Shown piece by piece: positions 1 through 6,657 of a stretch of 33,545 nucleotides of DNA (position 1 is the first letter of the stretch; each line of letters starts with the position of its first letter). The notes under the pieces are model-generated. The model had not been told where the DNA came from, ran no database searches, and saw only the letters and a program-made list of their open reading frames with translations. This DNA comes from Tannerella forsythia (GTDB lineage Bacteria; Bacteroidota; Bacteroidia; Bacteroidales; Tannerellaceae): positions 1 through 33,545 of the forward strand of contig NZ_RQYN01000032.1 in assembly GCF_003860135.1 (NCBI RefSeq), read 5' to 3'. Position numbers and translations under genes: made by a program.

Positions 1-117
1 TCCGCCACGGAAACTTTTGTTTCCGTGACTGCGAGCATTGTTAAAATTCCGGAACGACAACGTTCCAAGGCATTGTACAGGCACTCCGTAAGCGCATCTT
101 GTATTTTTATTGATTAG
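1..117. other. left-edge noncoding segment with two hairpins
   Basis: Two perfect inverted repeats lie close together: a 9-bp stem (6-14 with 19-27, loop TTTT) and a 6-bp stem (51-56 with 61-66, loop ACAA). Frame 1 is open from the window edge to a TAG at 115-117 (39 codons), so this could be the 3' end of a gene lying outside the window, but I do not recognise the peptide. Nothing else is identifiable here. Confidence 0.3.
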
Positions 118-221
118 ATGAAAGTTTCATTTAAAACGTGTTTTGATATGAGCAGGAACTATATTCCCGTAGTCAGGGTCAACGCATATAAAAATAAAAA
201 AATGGAGTTCTTTACTTATTC

Positions 222-229
222 TATCTTTG
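222..229 (+). promoter_or_regulatory. TAnnTTTG -7 box before the ISAs1 remnant
   Basis: TATCTTTG matches the Bacteroidetes -7 consensus exactly and lies 15 nt before the ATG at 244. A CAGGG at 174-178 could mark the left end of the element, since ISAs1-type ends usually begin with CAGGG; that part is inference. Confidence 0.5.
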
Positions 230-243
230 TGGTAAAAACAGCT

Positions 244-560
244 ATGAGGATTCAAAAGACATCCCGTCACAAGTATTTTGAGCATATTCCCGATCACAGA
301 ATAAACAGAAACTTGAAGCATTCACTTTGCGATATCATCATCTTGTCAATTTGGGTCGTATTGTGCGGAGCTGAATCGTGGGATTCCATTGAAACATTCG
401 GAAAAACAAAATACGCTTTTCTGAAAAACCTTTCTTGGTTTACCTAACGGAATTCTCCTTCGCATGACACAATTAATCGGGTATTTTCGGCTATTCGCCC
501 GCAATATTTTGAAAAATTCTTCATCACTTGGGTAGCTTCCCTTAAAAATGAGAACATCAA
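244..560 (+). pseudogene. truncated, frameshifted ISAs1-family transposase (N-terminal part)
   Basis: From the ATG at 244 the translation contains FEHIPDHRINRNLKHSL, then DIIILSIWVVLCGAESWDSI, the typical N-terminal DDE-associated domain of ISAs1 (H-repeat) transposases. The frame stops at 445. The expected Pro-Asn-Gly-Ile is present one frame over at 443-454, and the sequence then returns to the first frame for PSHDTINRVFSAI and on to about 560. Two compensating small indels have therefore broken the gene. The DDE catalytic domain is absent, because the sequence switches to the neighbouring islet before 581. A family member is usually about 370 residues; about 105 codons remain. It is a dead fragment that marks the left flank of the foreign islet. 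Confidence 0.8.
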
Positions 561-580
561 AAAAAGAAGTTGTCAGCTTT

Positions 581-1282
581 CTAAAACCAATCTATTTTTT
601 CCGGTGGAAACGGCCATATGGGAAACCCCGCAGTTTCTATATCCAAGTTTTTATCCATTGTAAATAAAAATGAATTATCCGCCGGTATATATGTTTGCAT
701 TATTTCTTCATCAGACATATTCAGTAAATACTTTAGAAAAACTCTTATGGTATTTTTATCGGTTACTACCAAAATATTTCTGCCCGCTTTTATATTCTGT
801 AAAATATCGTGTTTCAAATAAAAGTTGATTTTTTCTATGACGGGGCGCAGTTCGGGGATAGCAAAAATATTTTTTTCTTCCGTATTGTTATCGATTTTTG
901 TATACAATACGGAAGATTCATGCTGCGGTATTTGTGTTTTGTCTACTTCCTTTAGTATATAAGCGGCAACGGTATGCGCACGTTTTAAATGTGATGTATA
1001 TATCATATCAAAAGAGTATCCGTTCTCTTTTAAATTTTTGCCGGCCAGTTTTGCCGCCTCTATTCCCTCGGGACTTAAATCGTCCGTTTCGGAATTCATA
1101 AGGCGGCCTTCCGATTCGGCACAAATTTCTTCATGACATAGTAAAATCAAATTCATAGTATCTTCTCCCGAATTTCGGTTTTTATTTTTTTCTGTTATTT
1201 GACTGTCTTCAGCATTTACCGCTGCGGACTGTAAAAATAACTGCACTATAAGCAAAACGATAGATAATATTATTTTTTTCAT
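581..1282 (-). CDS. secreted phosphoglycerate-mutase-like protein, probably catalytically dead
   Basis: This 233-residue protein has a clear N-terminal signal peptide (residues 1-24, ending AVNA) and then a histidine-phosphatase/GpmA-like fold. The GpmA landmarks are recognisable: LLCHEE at 47-52 replaces the RHGE motif, LSPEGIEAAKLAG at 69-81, SHLKRA at 97-102, LVVTDKNTIR at 171-180 in place of the usual H-G-N-S-L-R, and YIPADNSFLF near 198-207. The first catalytic His (H50) is kept, but its Arg partner is Cys and the second catalytic His is Asp175. GpmA is cytosolic, so a signal peptide is also unexpected. An internal Met43 sits where a normal GpmA would start, suggesting that a secretion leader was added to a gpmA-like copy. 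It is the last gene of the minus-strand islet; its function is unknown. Confidence 0.65.
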   Translation of the reverse strand: MKKIILSIVLLIVQLFLQSAAVNAEDSQITEKNKNRNSGEDTMNLILLCHEEICAESEGRLMNSETDDLSPEGIEAAKLAGKNLKENGYSFDMIYTSHLKRAHTVAAYILKEVDKTQIPQHESSVLYTKIDNNTEEKNIFAIPELRPVIEKINFYLKHDILQNIKAGRNILVVTDKNTIRVFLKYLLNMSDEEIMQTYIPADNSFLFTMDKNLDIETAGFPIWPFPPEKIDWF

Positions 1283-1298
1283 TTCTTTTTATTTTCAT

Positions 1299-1318
1299 AC
1301 CGTTGAGAACGGTTTTTA
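1299..1318. other. intergenic hairpin with T-run
   Basis: A 6-bp stem (1299-1304 with 1308-1313) with a 3-nt loop is followed on the plus strand by five T. It lies in the 33-nt gap between two minus-strand genes. As a terminator it faces the wrong way, so its role is unclear. Confidence 0.3.
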
Positions 1319-1663
1319 GTAAAACTCAATCTTACAATCTGATAGAGCATATATTCTACCATCCGAAAGTTCTATTTTATTTTCGGATATTTTACCTGTC
1401 AATAAACCTAACTGTTCTGCCCCTTGTTCTATTTGTTTCCGCCAACCCACAATATCAGAATGGTAAACAATAGCATATAATCTTTCTCCTTGAGGGGTAG
1501 TAACATAGCATCCATCTTCTGATACTCCTCCACTTTTAGGTAAGGAAGGCTTAATAAATGTTGTTACTTTCTTAAAATCAACAGATTGAGAAATTTGGAT
1601 ATAAGATACCTCTATTCCCTCTACTTTTATTGTTCCCGGAATATGTCTATTACTTGTACTCAT
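1316..1663 (-). CDS. hypothetical protein coupled to the DUF4261 gene
   Basis: This is a 115-residue protein (start MSTSNRHIPG) with no family that I recognise. It is soluble, with no signal peptide or membrane segment. The C-terminal half contains CYVTTPQGERLYAIVYHSDI and then a short Gly-rich stretch with ELSDGRIYALSDCKIEFY at the end, looking like a small beta-rich domain. I chose the ATG at 1663 because the frame can be extended to 1744 only inside the DUF4261 gene, while 1663 lies one base beyond the DUF4261 stop codon. That spacing implies translational coupling. In an immunity-gene neighbourhood it may be a further immunity or accessory protein, but the sequence does not show this. Confidence 0.55.
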   Translation of the reverse strand: MSTSNRHIPGTIKVEGIEVSYIQISQSVDFKKVTTFIKPSLPKSGGVSEDGCYVTTPQGERLYAIVYHSDIVGWRKQIEQGAEQLGLLTGKISENKIELSDGRIYALSDCKIEFY

Positions 1664-1664
1664 A

Positions 1665-2534
1665 TTATTCTCGGGTTCCGGAAGCATGGCTGCCGGTTTC
1701 AATATCGATAACAGCACGTAAGGGCTGAATAAGAGAATCTTCATAGCGGCATTTCCACTTTTCGGGAGGTGCGGTACCTTCTATAATTCCTTCGATGGTA
1801 TCATCGGATTGTATGGGGTTGCCGTTTTTTAAAATATAGACAGCGGTACTATAGGCATGATTTACTATTTTGTTCGGATCGATTCCGTGAAAATGATATT
1901 GAATGTCCGGCAGAAAAAGGGTGCCCATACCTAAGGTGTCCACAAGTATATCGTGAGTGCCTTGAATATTGAAAAACCTTACATTGACTGCAAGGTAGAT
2001 AAAGCGTTCTTCATGCGGATAAGAGCGGCTGCGGATTTTTTCCGCCGTGAAGAGTTTTCCCGAATTTCGGAAATATACGGCTGCACATTCGGGGAAGATT
2101 TCTAAAAGAGCCTGTAAAAAATCCATGTCAAGCGCTGCTCTTTGCAAAGCGGGAAGAACGGCAGCGAGCATATCGGTGCCGATTACCTGATGTGTGCATT
2201 CGGAAAATATTTTTTCCCGCTCTTTTTCGGAACAATCCCACATCTGGCTTTTTTGAAATTCGTCAACGGCTGAGCCGGTAAAGGAACCTGTCATAATATT
2301 CAGCATGGGCGGAACGGTTCTGTCGCTGAATTTCGCCTTGTATTTTTTTGCGGGAAAACTTGCCAAGCTTTCATTATAAGAAACACATTCAGTGTCGCCT
2401 ACATGTTTTTGGATTACGGCTTCCATCTTTTCTTTTTCAGGCATTGTAACGGGTGATTTAAATAAGAGTTGTACGACAAACACCGCCCCGTCCGTTTGCT
2501 CTTCGCTTAAATTTTGTTGAAAGATATTCTGCAT
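1665..2534 (-). CDS. DUF4261 domain protein
   Basis: This 289-residue soluble protein belongs to the DUF4261 family. Recognisable parts are LAVNVRFFNIQGTHDILVDT, LPDIQYHFHGIDPNKIVNHA and the C-terminal YEDSLIQPLRAVIDIETG stretch. The frame extends four codons further to 2546, but that upstream ATG is itself part of the sequence ATGGAGGG, which gives the ATG at 2534 a strong Shine-Dalgarno at 4-5 nt spacing; I therefore start at 2534. The length fits the family and the gene looks intact. DUF4261 proteins have no proven activity that I know of. The gene sits beside SUKH- and YezG-type immunity genes, so a part in toxin immunity is a reasonable inference. Its upstream flank is the left end of an IS1-like element, so its original promoter may be lost. 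Confidence 0.75.
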   Translation of the reverse strand: MQNIFQQNLSEEQTDGAVFVVQLLFKSPVTMPEKEKMEAVIQKHVGDTECVSYNESLASFPAKKYKAKFSDRTVPPMLNIMTGSFTGSAVDEFQKSQMWDCSEKEREKIFSECTHQVIGTDMLAAVLPALQRAALDMDFLQALLEIFPECAAVYFRNSGKLFTAEKIRSRSYPHEERFIYLAVNVRFFNIQGTHDILVDTLGMGTLFLPDIQYHFHGIDPNKIVNHAYSTAVYILKNGNPIQSDDTIEGIIEGTAPPEKWKCRYEDSLIQPLRAVIDIETGSHASGTRE

Positions 2535-2538
2535 ATTG

Positions 2539-2544
2539 CCCTCC
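2539..2544 (-). promoter_or_regulatory. Shine-Dalgarno of the DUF4261 gene
   Basis: GGAGGG on the minus strand ends 4 nt before the ATG at 2534. It fixes that start over the in-frame ATG at 2546. Such strong sites are absent from the backbone genes of this window. Confidence 0.7.
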
Positions 2545-2571
2545 ATGATAAAAATACTAGTCGTGTTATAA

Positions 2572-3153
2572 AAAGTGTGACACTATAAAAGATTGACAAT
2601 TACGAAATAAAGTTGTATTTTTATTGAATAACAATAACAATAGAACTCCACGGCCCCAATTGTCAGGGTACAAAAGTAGTCAAAAATGGCAATCAAAAGA
2701 ACAAAAAGCAAAATTATCTTTGCAAAACCTGCGAACGTCAATTCATCGACGACCATAATCTCACCTGCAAAGGTTGGGCTTCGTATATCACTGCGAAGAT
2801 TCTATTGCTTTTGGCAAGGAATGCAGGTATCGTGGTATTGATGAGATTGAAATTATTAGCACAAAAAAGTGCTTTCTGTTTTGGAGAATTTCAATCGAGA
2901 GTTTTGGGTTGTTGAAGGGGGAATTGTTTTTATCTTACCACAAAGTGACGGCAAGCATCCGAAGCGTTGGCGAGGAACACCCAAAAAGATAACGAGGCTT
3001 TTTCCGAAAGCTTCTCGTTGGCTTACTTTTTCATTGGTTTTAGGTGTAAAAACAGCAAAAGGCAAGGAAAATATCCCTGCCTTTACGCTTGTGTTTTAAA
3101 AAGTATGATGAGATAAAAACATCAACTTTAGGTGGATTCGAGTATCATACTTT
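2572..3153. mobile_element. IS1-like element remnant with imperfect terminal inverted repeats
   Basis: The left end 2572-2584 reads AAAGTGTGACACT. The complement of 3141-3153 reads AAAGTATGATACT. The two agree at 11 of 13 positions, differing only by transitions. Between them lies a broken IS1-type transposase (2631 to about 2945). The last 200 bases hold a 10-bp inverted repeat (3100-3109 with 3144-3153) and a stem-loop at 3058-3084. The right end coincides with the point where the SUKH reading frame fails. I see no target duplication, so the boundaries are inferred. The stretch 2945-3100 is open in frames on both strands but encodes nothing I recognise. Confidence 0.5.
2631..2945 (+). pseudogene. 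IS1-family transposase remnant, double frameshift
   Basis: The first frame, from 2640, gives IELHGPNCQGTKVVKNG and then QNYLCKTCERQF, an InsA-like zinc-ribbon domain, followed by an HTH-like ILLLLARNAGI. One zinc ligand is lost: a Gly codon (GGC at 2652-2654) stands where TGC (Cys) is expected. Near 2832 one base is missing and the coding sense moves to a second frame (RGIDEIEIISTKK). Within the A-run near 2864 another base is missing and it moves to a third frame (VLSVLENFNREFWVVE). The catalytic part is absent. No ATG is visible in front. It is a decayed pseudogene. Confidence 0.65.
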
Positions 3154-3273
3154 GTGAATCAATACCAGTTTCCGTTCGGCAGCGGTAATTTGCTCAATAT
3201 CGGCAGGCTTTCCCCTTAGTGACGGGTGTCTATCGAAAAATATTTGCAGCCGTTTTATCAATTTTTGTTCCAT
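3145..3273 (-). pseudogene. SMI1/KNR4 (SUKH) immunity protein, 5' fragment
   Basis: 42 codons are read from the ATG at 3273: it begins MEQKLIKRLQIFFDRHPSL and continues through ADIEQITAAERKL, which matches the start of SUKH domains, where a helix with AAEKKLG precedes the first strand. After Leu36 the homology ends and the frame stops within the terminal repeat of the IS1-like element. A complete SUKH protein has about 130-160 residues, so three quarters are lost. The start lies 3 nt after the stop of the membrane-protein gene, so it was the next gene of the same operon. SUKH proteins neutralise partner toxins of contact-dependent systems. The assignment rests on a short stretch. Confidence 0.5.
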
Positions 3274-3276
3274 ACC

Positions 3277-3786
3277 TTACTCCATAGATAATTCAAAATA
3301 ATACCTTGTAAGCACTTTAAAAACAGTGTTAAAAAAATAAAGGGAAAGAATAACAATGATGGGAATGATAATAAGTTCAATGTAGTAAATCTTTGATGAA
3401 ACTTTATTTTCTCGAATTTTAATTTTTCTTGTGAGCTGGCTAATAGCTAAAAAAAGGTTTGTTATGATAAATGCTATTAAAAATCTATACCCTTCGATAA
3501 CAACATCAAAAGAAAATCTAAGAGCTTTGGCACCAGGCCATCTGCTTGGAAAATAGTACCCGATGATATACACCGCAATATTCAGCGTGATGTAGTTCAA
3601 AAAAGTTTTGAGATATTTATTCCCAATTTGGGGAAATAAATCGGGAAGTCCGCCCCAAAGAGGGACCGAATCATTGTATCTTCTTTGTTTTATCAGCGTA
3701 AAGAAACGTGTAAGCAACAGCATGTCTACAGCAAAAATCAAAAGAGTAAAAATTACCATTACTGTTGTAGTTACAATCTTATTCAT
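3277..3786 (-). CDS. four-helix membrane protein, unknown family
   Basis: This 169-residue protein has about four predicted transmembrane segments: residues 8-29, 60-82, 96-117 and 131-155. Short Lys/Arg-rich loops lie between them, for example QLTRKIKIRENK near 117-128. I recognise no family. Its ATG overlaps the stop of the HEAT-like gene upstream in the frame ATGA, and its stop is 3 nt before the SUKH remnant, so these genes were made as one translational unit. Immunity proteins against pore-forming or membrane-acting toxins are often small multi-pass proteins; that reading is an inference from context. Confidence 0.65.
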   Translation of the reverse strand: MNKIVTTTVMVIFTLLIFAVDMLLLTRFFTLIKQRRYNDSVPLWGGLPDLFPQIGNKYLKTFLNYITLNIAVYIIGYYFPSRWPGAKALRFSFDVVIEGYRFLIAFIITNLFLAISQLTRKIKIRENKVSSKIYYIELIIIPIIVILSLYFFNTVFKVLTRYYFELSME

Positions 3787-4382
3787 ATTAAGCCGTTAAA
3801 AATATGCGGAAAATTTGTTGTGAATACGTCCTTTTCTTGAGAAGATAAATTTTCAAAATCTTTATTTATCCTTGCAAATATCTTTTTTGCCTGTTCATTT
3901 TCCGGTGCAAATCTTGCAAGATACTCAACTATTAAAGAACCCGCCTCCGGTTTGTTTTTCGAGTTTTTGATTGTTTTAATGCCGTACTCAGCTGCATAAG
4001 GAACAGCTTTGCCGTCGGGTTTGTGATTAAAGGCAACAACTGCATACCACTTTGCTTTGAAATCCTGATTTAACAAGAGGCTCGCTAAAAATTCATTTTC
4101 AGAACCCTCAGCTAAGTAAGCAATCGTTAAAACACTTGCACCCTGAATGTCTAAATTTTTATAAGTGGTAACTTCTTTTAAATATTGAATTGCTTTCTGT
4201 GTTCCTATCATACGCAGAGCCAAAACAGCCCAATAGATTTCGTATTTATTACGCTTTATTTTCAGGCAATTAATCATAGTCTCTTCAGTGAAAGGCATTT
4301 TTTCATTATGAAAGTATTCCGAAATTGCCCCCGTGTTATCTGTTTCATCCAATGTCCAATTCGGGAAAAGTGTTGTCTTCAT
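3783..4382 (-). CDS. HEAT-like alpha-helical repeat protein
   Basis: This 199-residue soluble protein appears all-helical. Residues about 50-130 contain three short helical-repeat units typical of HEAT/armadillo proteins: YEIYWAVLALRMIGTQKAIQYL, then IQGASVLTIAYLAEGSENEFL, then AKWYAVVAFNHKPDGKAV. No catalytic motif is visible. The gene overlaps the upstream Cys/His gene by 4 nt (ATGA) and the downstream membrane-protein gene in the same way. HEAT-like folds occur among immunity proteins and generally act by binding a partner. The intact frame and tight coupling suggest a functional gene; the role is inferred from neighbours. Confidence 0.65.
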   Translation of the reverse strand: MKTTLFPNWTLDETDNTGAISEYFHNEKMPFTEETMINCLKIKRNKYEIYWAVLALRMIGTQKAIQYLKEVTTYKNLDIQGASVLTIAYLAEGSENEFLASLLLNQDFKAKWYAVVAFNHKPDGKAVPYAAEYGIKTIKNSKNKPEAGSLIVEYLARFAPENEQAKKIFARINKDFENLSSQEKDVFTTNFPHIFNGLI

Positions 4383-4783
4383 TTATTTTTTTCTCTCAAT
4401 TTTATATGATGTAATATAGCGTTGATATTTTCTACCATCGATGTTTTAATTTTCAGTTTATTCATATCTACTTCTTTCAGATTTCCATCCTTGCCGTAGC
4501 CGCCGTATAGGACATCTTTTTTAAGGTTTGGTTTTAACGATAAAAACTCTTTATATGCCCGCTCATCTGCTCGTCCTTCAAACGAAGAACAAAACCATTC
4601 GCCTGTCATATAGCCGCTTTTGCCTATTTGCACGGCTAATGAAATATTGTGCAGCTCACATCTGCTTTGCTTATCTGTATCAGGCCATTGGGGCAGTCCT
4701 TGAAAATATTTACATCCTGCACAGCTAAGCCCGATGCTATCCCACCGCGAAGAATATGAAAATATATCTTTTACTTTTGCCAT
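4379..4783 (-). CDS. small Cys/His metal-binding-type protein
   Basis: This protein has 134 residues. A probable metal site comprises Cys21, Cys24 (CAGC), Cys42, His45 (CELH) and Cys65, a spacing seen in small zinc or iron-sulfur binding proteins. The C-terminal half is Lys-rich and probably helical. No family name comes to mind. The stop codon overlaps the next start (ATGA). The upstream gap to the YezG gene is 42 nt and contains a 5-bp stem-loop but no obvious terminator, so the genes may be co-transcribed. Its place between a YezG-like and a HEAT-like gene suggests an immunity or accessory role. Confidence 0.6.
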   Translation of the reverse strand: MAKVKDIFSYSSRWDSIGLSCAGCKYFQGLPQWPDTDKQSRCELHNISLAVQIGKSGYMTGEWFCSSFEGRADERAYKEFLSLKPNLKKDVLYGGYGKDGNLKEVDMNKLKIKTSMVENINAILHHIKLREKNK

Positions 4784-4825
4784 AATTCTTCCAAACTGTG
4801 CTGCAAACAGACTATTGCAAGTCTT

Positions 4826-5152
4826 TTAAGATAATCTTTCTATCTCATCTTGCAATTTTTGATCCCATTCAAATTCCATATTGAATGAACCGTCAGCGTT
4901 TAAATAAAAAACAGCTTTATTCCATTTATTTTTTCCGCCTTCTGTCATTATTTTGTGCAAATCTTTTATGTCTCTCATATTTTTAAAACTATCAACTAAG
5001 GCTATGTTGCCGGCTGTGCCGTCCGGTTTTTTATATTGCAAAAAGCATTTTACCGCCCCTATATATTCAATCTGCAAAACAGCATTAACCCATTTTTCTT
5101 TAATCGAATCCGAAATTCGTTGTCCAATCCTCTTATAGATTTCATTTATCAT
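4826..5152 (-). CDS. YezG/DUF600-type immunity protein
   Basis: This protein has 108 residues. It begins MINEIYKRIGQRISDSI and ends with a strand-rich segment, NKWNKAVFYLNADGSFNMEFEWDQ, that matches the YezG (DUF600) fold, in which a helical N-terminus leads to a sheet closing with phenylalanine-rich strands and an acidic tail. The Bacillus protein YezG is the immunity partner of the YeeF LXG toxin DNase. No LXG or other toxin gene is present in this window, so this looks like an orphan immunity gene. A perfect AAGGAGG Shine-Dalgarno precedes the ATG by 7 nt. The family call rests on pattern and length. Confidence 0.65.
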   Translation of the reverse strand: MINEIYKRIGQRISDSIKEKWVNAVLQIEYIGAVKCFLQYKKPDGTAGNIALVDSFKNMRDIKDLHKIMTEGGKNKWNKAVFYLNADGSFNMEFEWDQKLQDEIERLS

Positions 5153-5159
5153 ACCAAGG

Positions 5160-5166
5160 CCTCCTT
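5160..5166 (-). promoter_or_regulatory. Shine-Dalgarno of the YezG-like gene
   Basis: AAGGAGG on the minus strand, 7 nt before the ATG at 5152. A textbook site, unlike the backbone genes, which lack one. Confidence 0.8.
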
Positions 5167-5177
5167 TTTTAATTATA

Positions 5178-5255
5178 TCATAGTATTTGCTCTTTGATGA
5201 GTCTATCTAAATTTATTTTTTCTATTGTTCTATCTTTATCCATAATTTTTTCCAT
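5178..5255 (-). CDS. possible 25-residue peptide
   Basis: A short frame (MEKIMDKDRTIEKINLDRL onward) starts 3 nt after the stop of the headless coding remnant and ends 25 nt before the YezG-like start. It is Lys/Asp/Ile-rich and probably helical. No Shine-Dalgarno is visible. It could be a remnant of a gene or just chance in AT-rich DNA. Confidence 0.2.
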   Translation of the reverse strand: MEKIMDKDRTIEKINLDRLIKEQIL

Positions 5256-5258
5256 TTA

Positions 5259-5423
5259 TCACAGAAGAGCTCTTAATAATACTTCTCGCGATCTATTAGT
5301 TAATTCTTCAGATGAGAGACATCCTATCGGCATTAGATTATCTAAAACGGAGATTCTTGTTTCAATCCAATTGTAGTTAAATTTCTGAAAATTTGAAAGC
5401 TGATGCTCAAAGCTGACCAACCA
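5259..5423 (-). pseudogene. C-terminal remnant of an unidentified foreign gene
   Basis: The minus strand is open for 54 codons, ending in a TGA at 5259-5261. The peptide includes FNYNWIETRISVLDNLMPIG and SSEELTNRSREVLLRALL. It has normal protein composition and no start codon at its head: the frame begins just inside the obgE downstream flank. It reads as the 3' end of a gene whose front was lost when the islet joined the chromosome. I do not recognise the family. Confidence 0.4.
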
Positions 5424-5443
5424 CTAAACGTCCAAATTCCGGC

Positions 5444-6604
5444 TTACTGAACATCCGGATACGGATCGTCTTCCTCGTCGTCTTCGTTGTCGAGGTAGTC
5501 GGTGTCATCTTCTTCGGCCGCCGGGATATCCCAGTCTTCCTCGTCGTCGTCGATCGGGACGAAGCGCATGTCCATATCACGGTGGACGATTTGTTCGGCG
5601 TCGTGGAAGGTTTCGCGGTTCAGTTCGTTCCAAAGCAGGTCTTTAAGTTCGGCGATTCCGGCACCCGTGACGGACGAAATAAAGAGATGCGGAATGTCTT
5701 CGGGAAGTTCTTCGGCCAGCGCTTCCATCAGTTCATCGTCGAGCAGGTCGCTTTTCGTGATGGCCAGCACTTTGTTTTTGTCGGCCAGACCGGGGTTGTA
5801 CTGTTCCAGTTCGTTGCGCAGGATCTCGTATTCTTTCCGAATGTCGTCGGCGTCGGCAGGAATCATAAACAGGAGCAGCGAGTTTCGCTCGATATGGCGC
5901 AGGAAGCGCAGTCCCAGTCCTTTGCCTTCGCTGGCGCCTTCGATAATGCCGGGGATATCGGCCATGACGAACGAGCGGTTGTCGCGGTATTTGACGATAC
6001 CCAGATTCGGTTCGAGGGTGGTAAACGGGTAATTGGCGATTTTCGGTTTGGCGGCCGAGACGACCGAGAGCAGCGTCGATTTCCCTGCGTTGGGGAAGCC
6101 AACGAGTCCGACGTCGGCCAGTAATTTGAGTTGGAGCACGACCATCCGTTCCTGATACGGTTCGCCGGGTTGTGCATAGCGGGGCGCCTGATTGGTTGCG
6201 GTTTTAAAATGTACGTTTCCGCGTCCGCCGCGTCCGCCGCGCAGCAGCATCACCTGCTGGCCGTCGGTCGTAACGTCGCAGAGGTATTCGCCTGTTTCGG
6301 CATCGAAAGCGACGGTGCCGCAGGGCACTTCGATGATGCGGTCTTCGCCGTCTTTACCGGTACTGCGTTTGCTGCTTCCCCCCTGTCCGGAAGTAGCGAG
6401 GATATGGCGTTCGAATTTGAGATGGAGCAAGGTCCAATAATTACGGTTGGCGCGCAGGTAGATGTGTCCTCCCCGTCCGCCGTCGCCGCCGTCGGGTCCT
6501 CCGCGCGGGATGTACTTCTCCCTGCGGAAATGGGCGGAGCCAGCCCCGCCTTTTCCCGAGCGGCAATAAATTTTTACGTAGTCTACAAAATTCGATTCGG
6601 CCAT
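5444..6604 (-). CDS. obgE: GTPase Obg (CgtA)
   Basis: This 386-residue protein is an Obg-family GTPase that binds the large ribosomal subunit and couples ribosome assembly to growth state. The Gly-rich Obg domain (1-158) contains the repeats [12 protein letters not shown] and [11 protein letters not shown]. The G domain follows: G1 GFPNAGKST at 169-177, switch I near YPFTT (192-196), G3 DIPG at 216-219 and G4 TKSD at 283-286. The C-terminus (about 340-386) is a highly acidic Asp/Glu tail. The gene is complete and follows adk with a 53-nt gap in the hpt-adk-obgE group. Its 3' side is the junction with the foreign islet. Confidence 0.97.
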   Translation of the reverse strand: MAESNFVDYVKIYCRSGKGGAGSAHFRREKYIPRGGPDGGDGGRGGHIYLRANRNYWTLLHLKFERHILATSGQGGSSKRSTGKDGEDRIIEVPCGTVAFDAETGEYLCDVTTDGQQVMLLRGGRGGRGNVHFKTATNQAPRYAQPGEPYQERMVVLQLKLLADVGLVGFPNAGKSTLLSVVSAAKPKIANYPFTTLEPNLGIVKYRDNRSFVMADIPGIIEGASEGKGLGLRFLRHIERNSLLLFMIPADADDIRKEYEILRNELEQYNPGLADKNKVLAITKSDLLDDELMEALAEELPEDIPHLFISSVTGAGIAELKDLLWNELNRETFHDAEQIVHRDMDMRFVPIDDDEEDWDIPAAEEDDTDYLDNEDDEEDDPYPDVQ

Positions 6605-6657
6605 ATTCGTTGGAATAAATTGATAACGTGTTGTCGAATAATGAAAAGAAGGCTGTT

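Noticed and set aside
1665-1744. Extended start of the small gene at 1316
   Set aside because: The extension lies inside the DUF4261 gene in another frame; the ATG at 1663 next to its stop is better.
581-5152. Integron cassette array, as known from Treponema denticola
   Set aside because: Genes overlap or abut, and I see no attC-like sites with core and inverse-core between them, so the operon model fits better.
5502-6124. Long plus-strand frames opposite obgE
   Set aside because: Shadows of the obgE coding strand; composition follows its codons, with no start signals.
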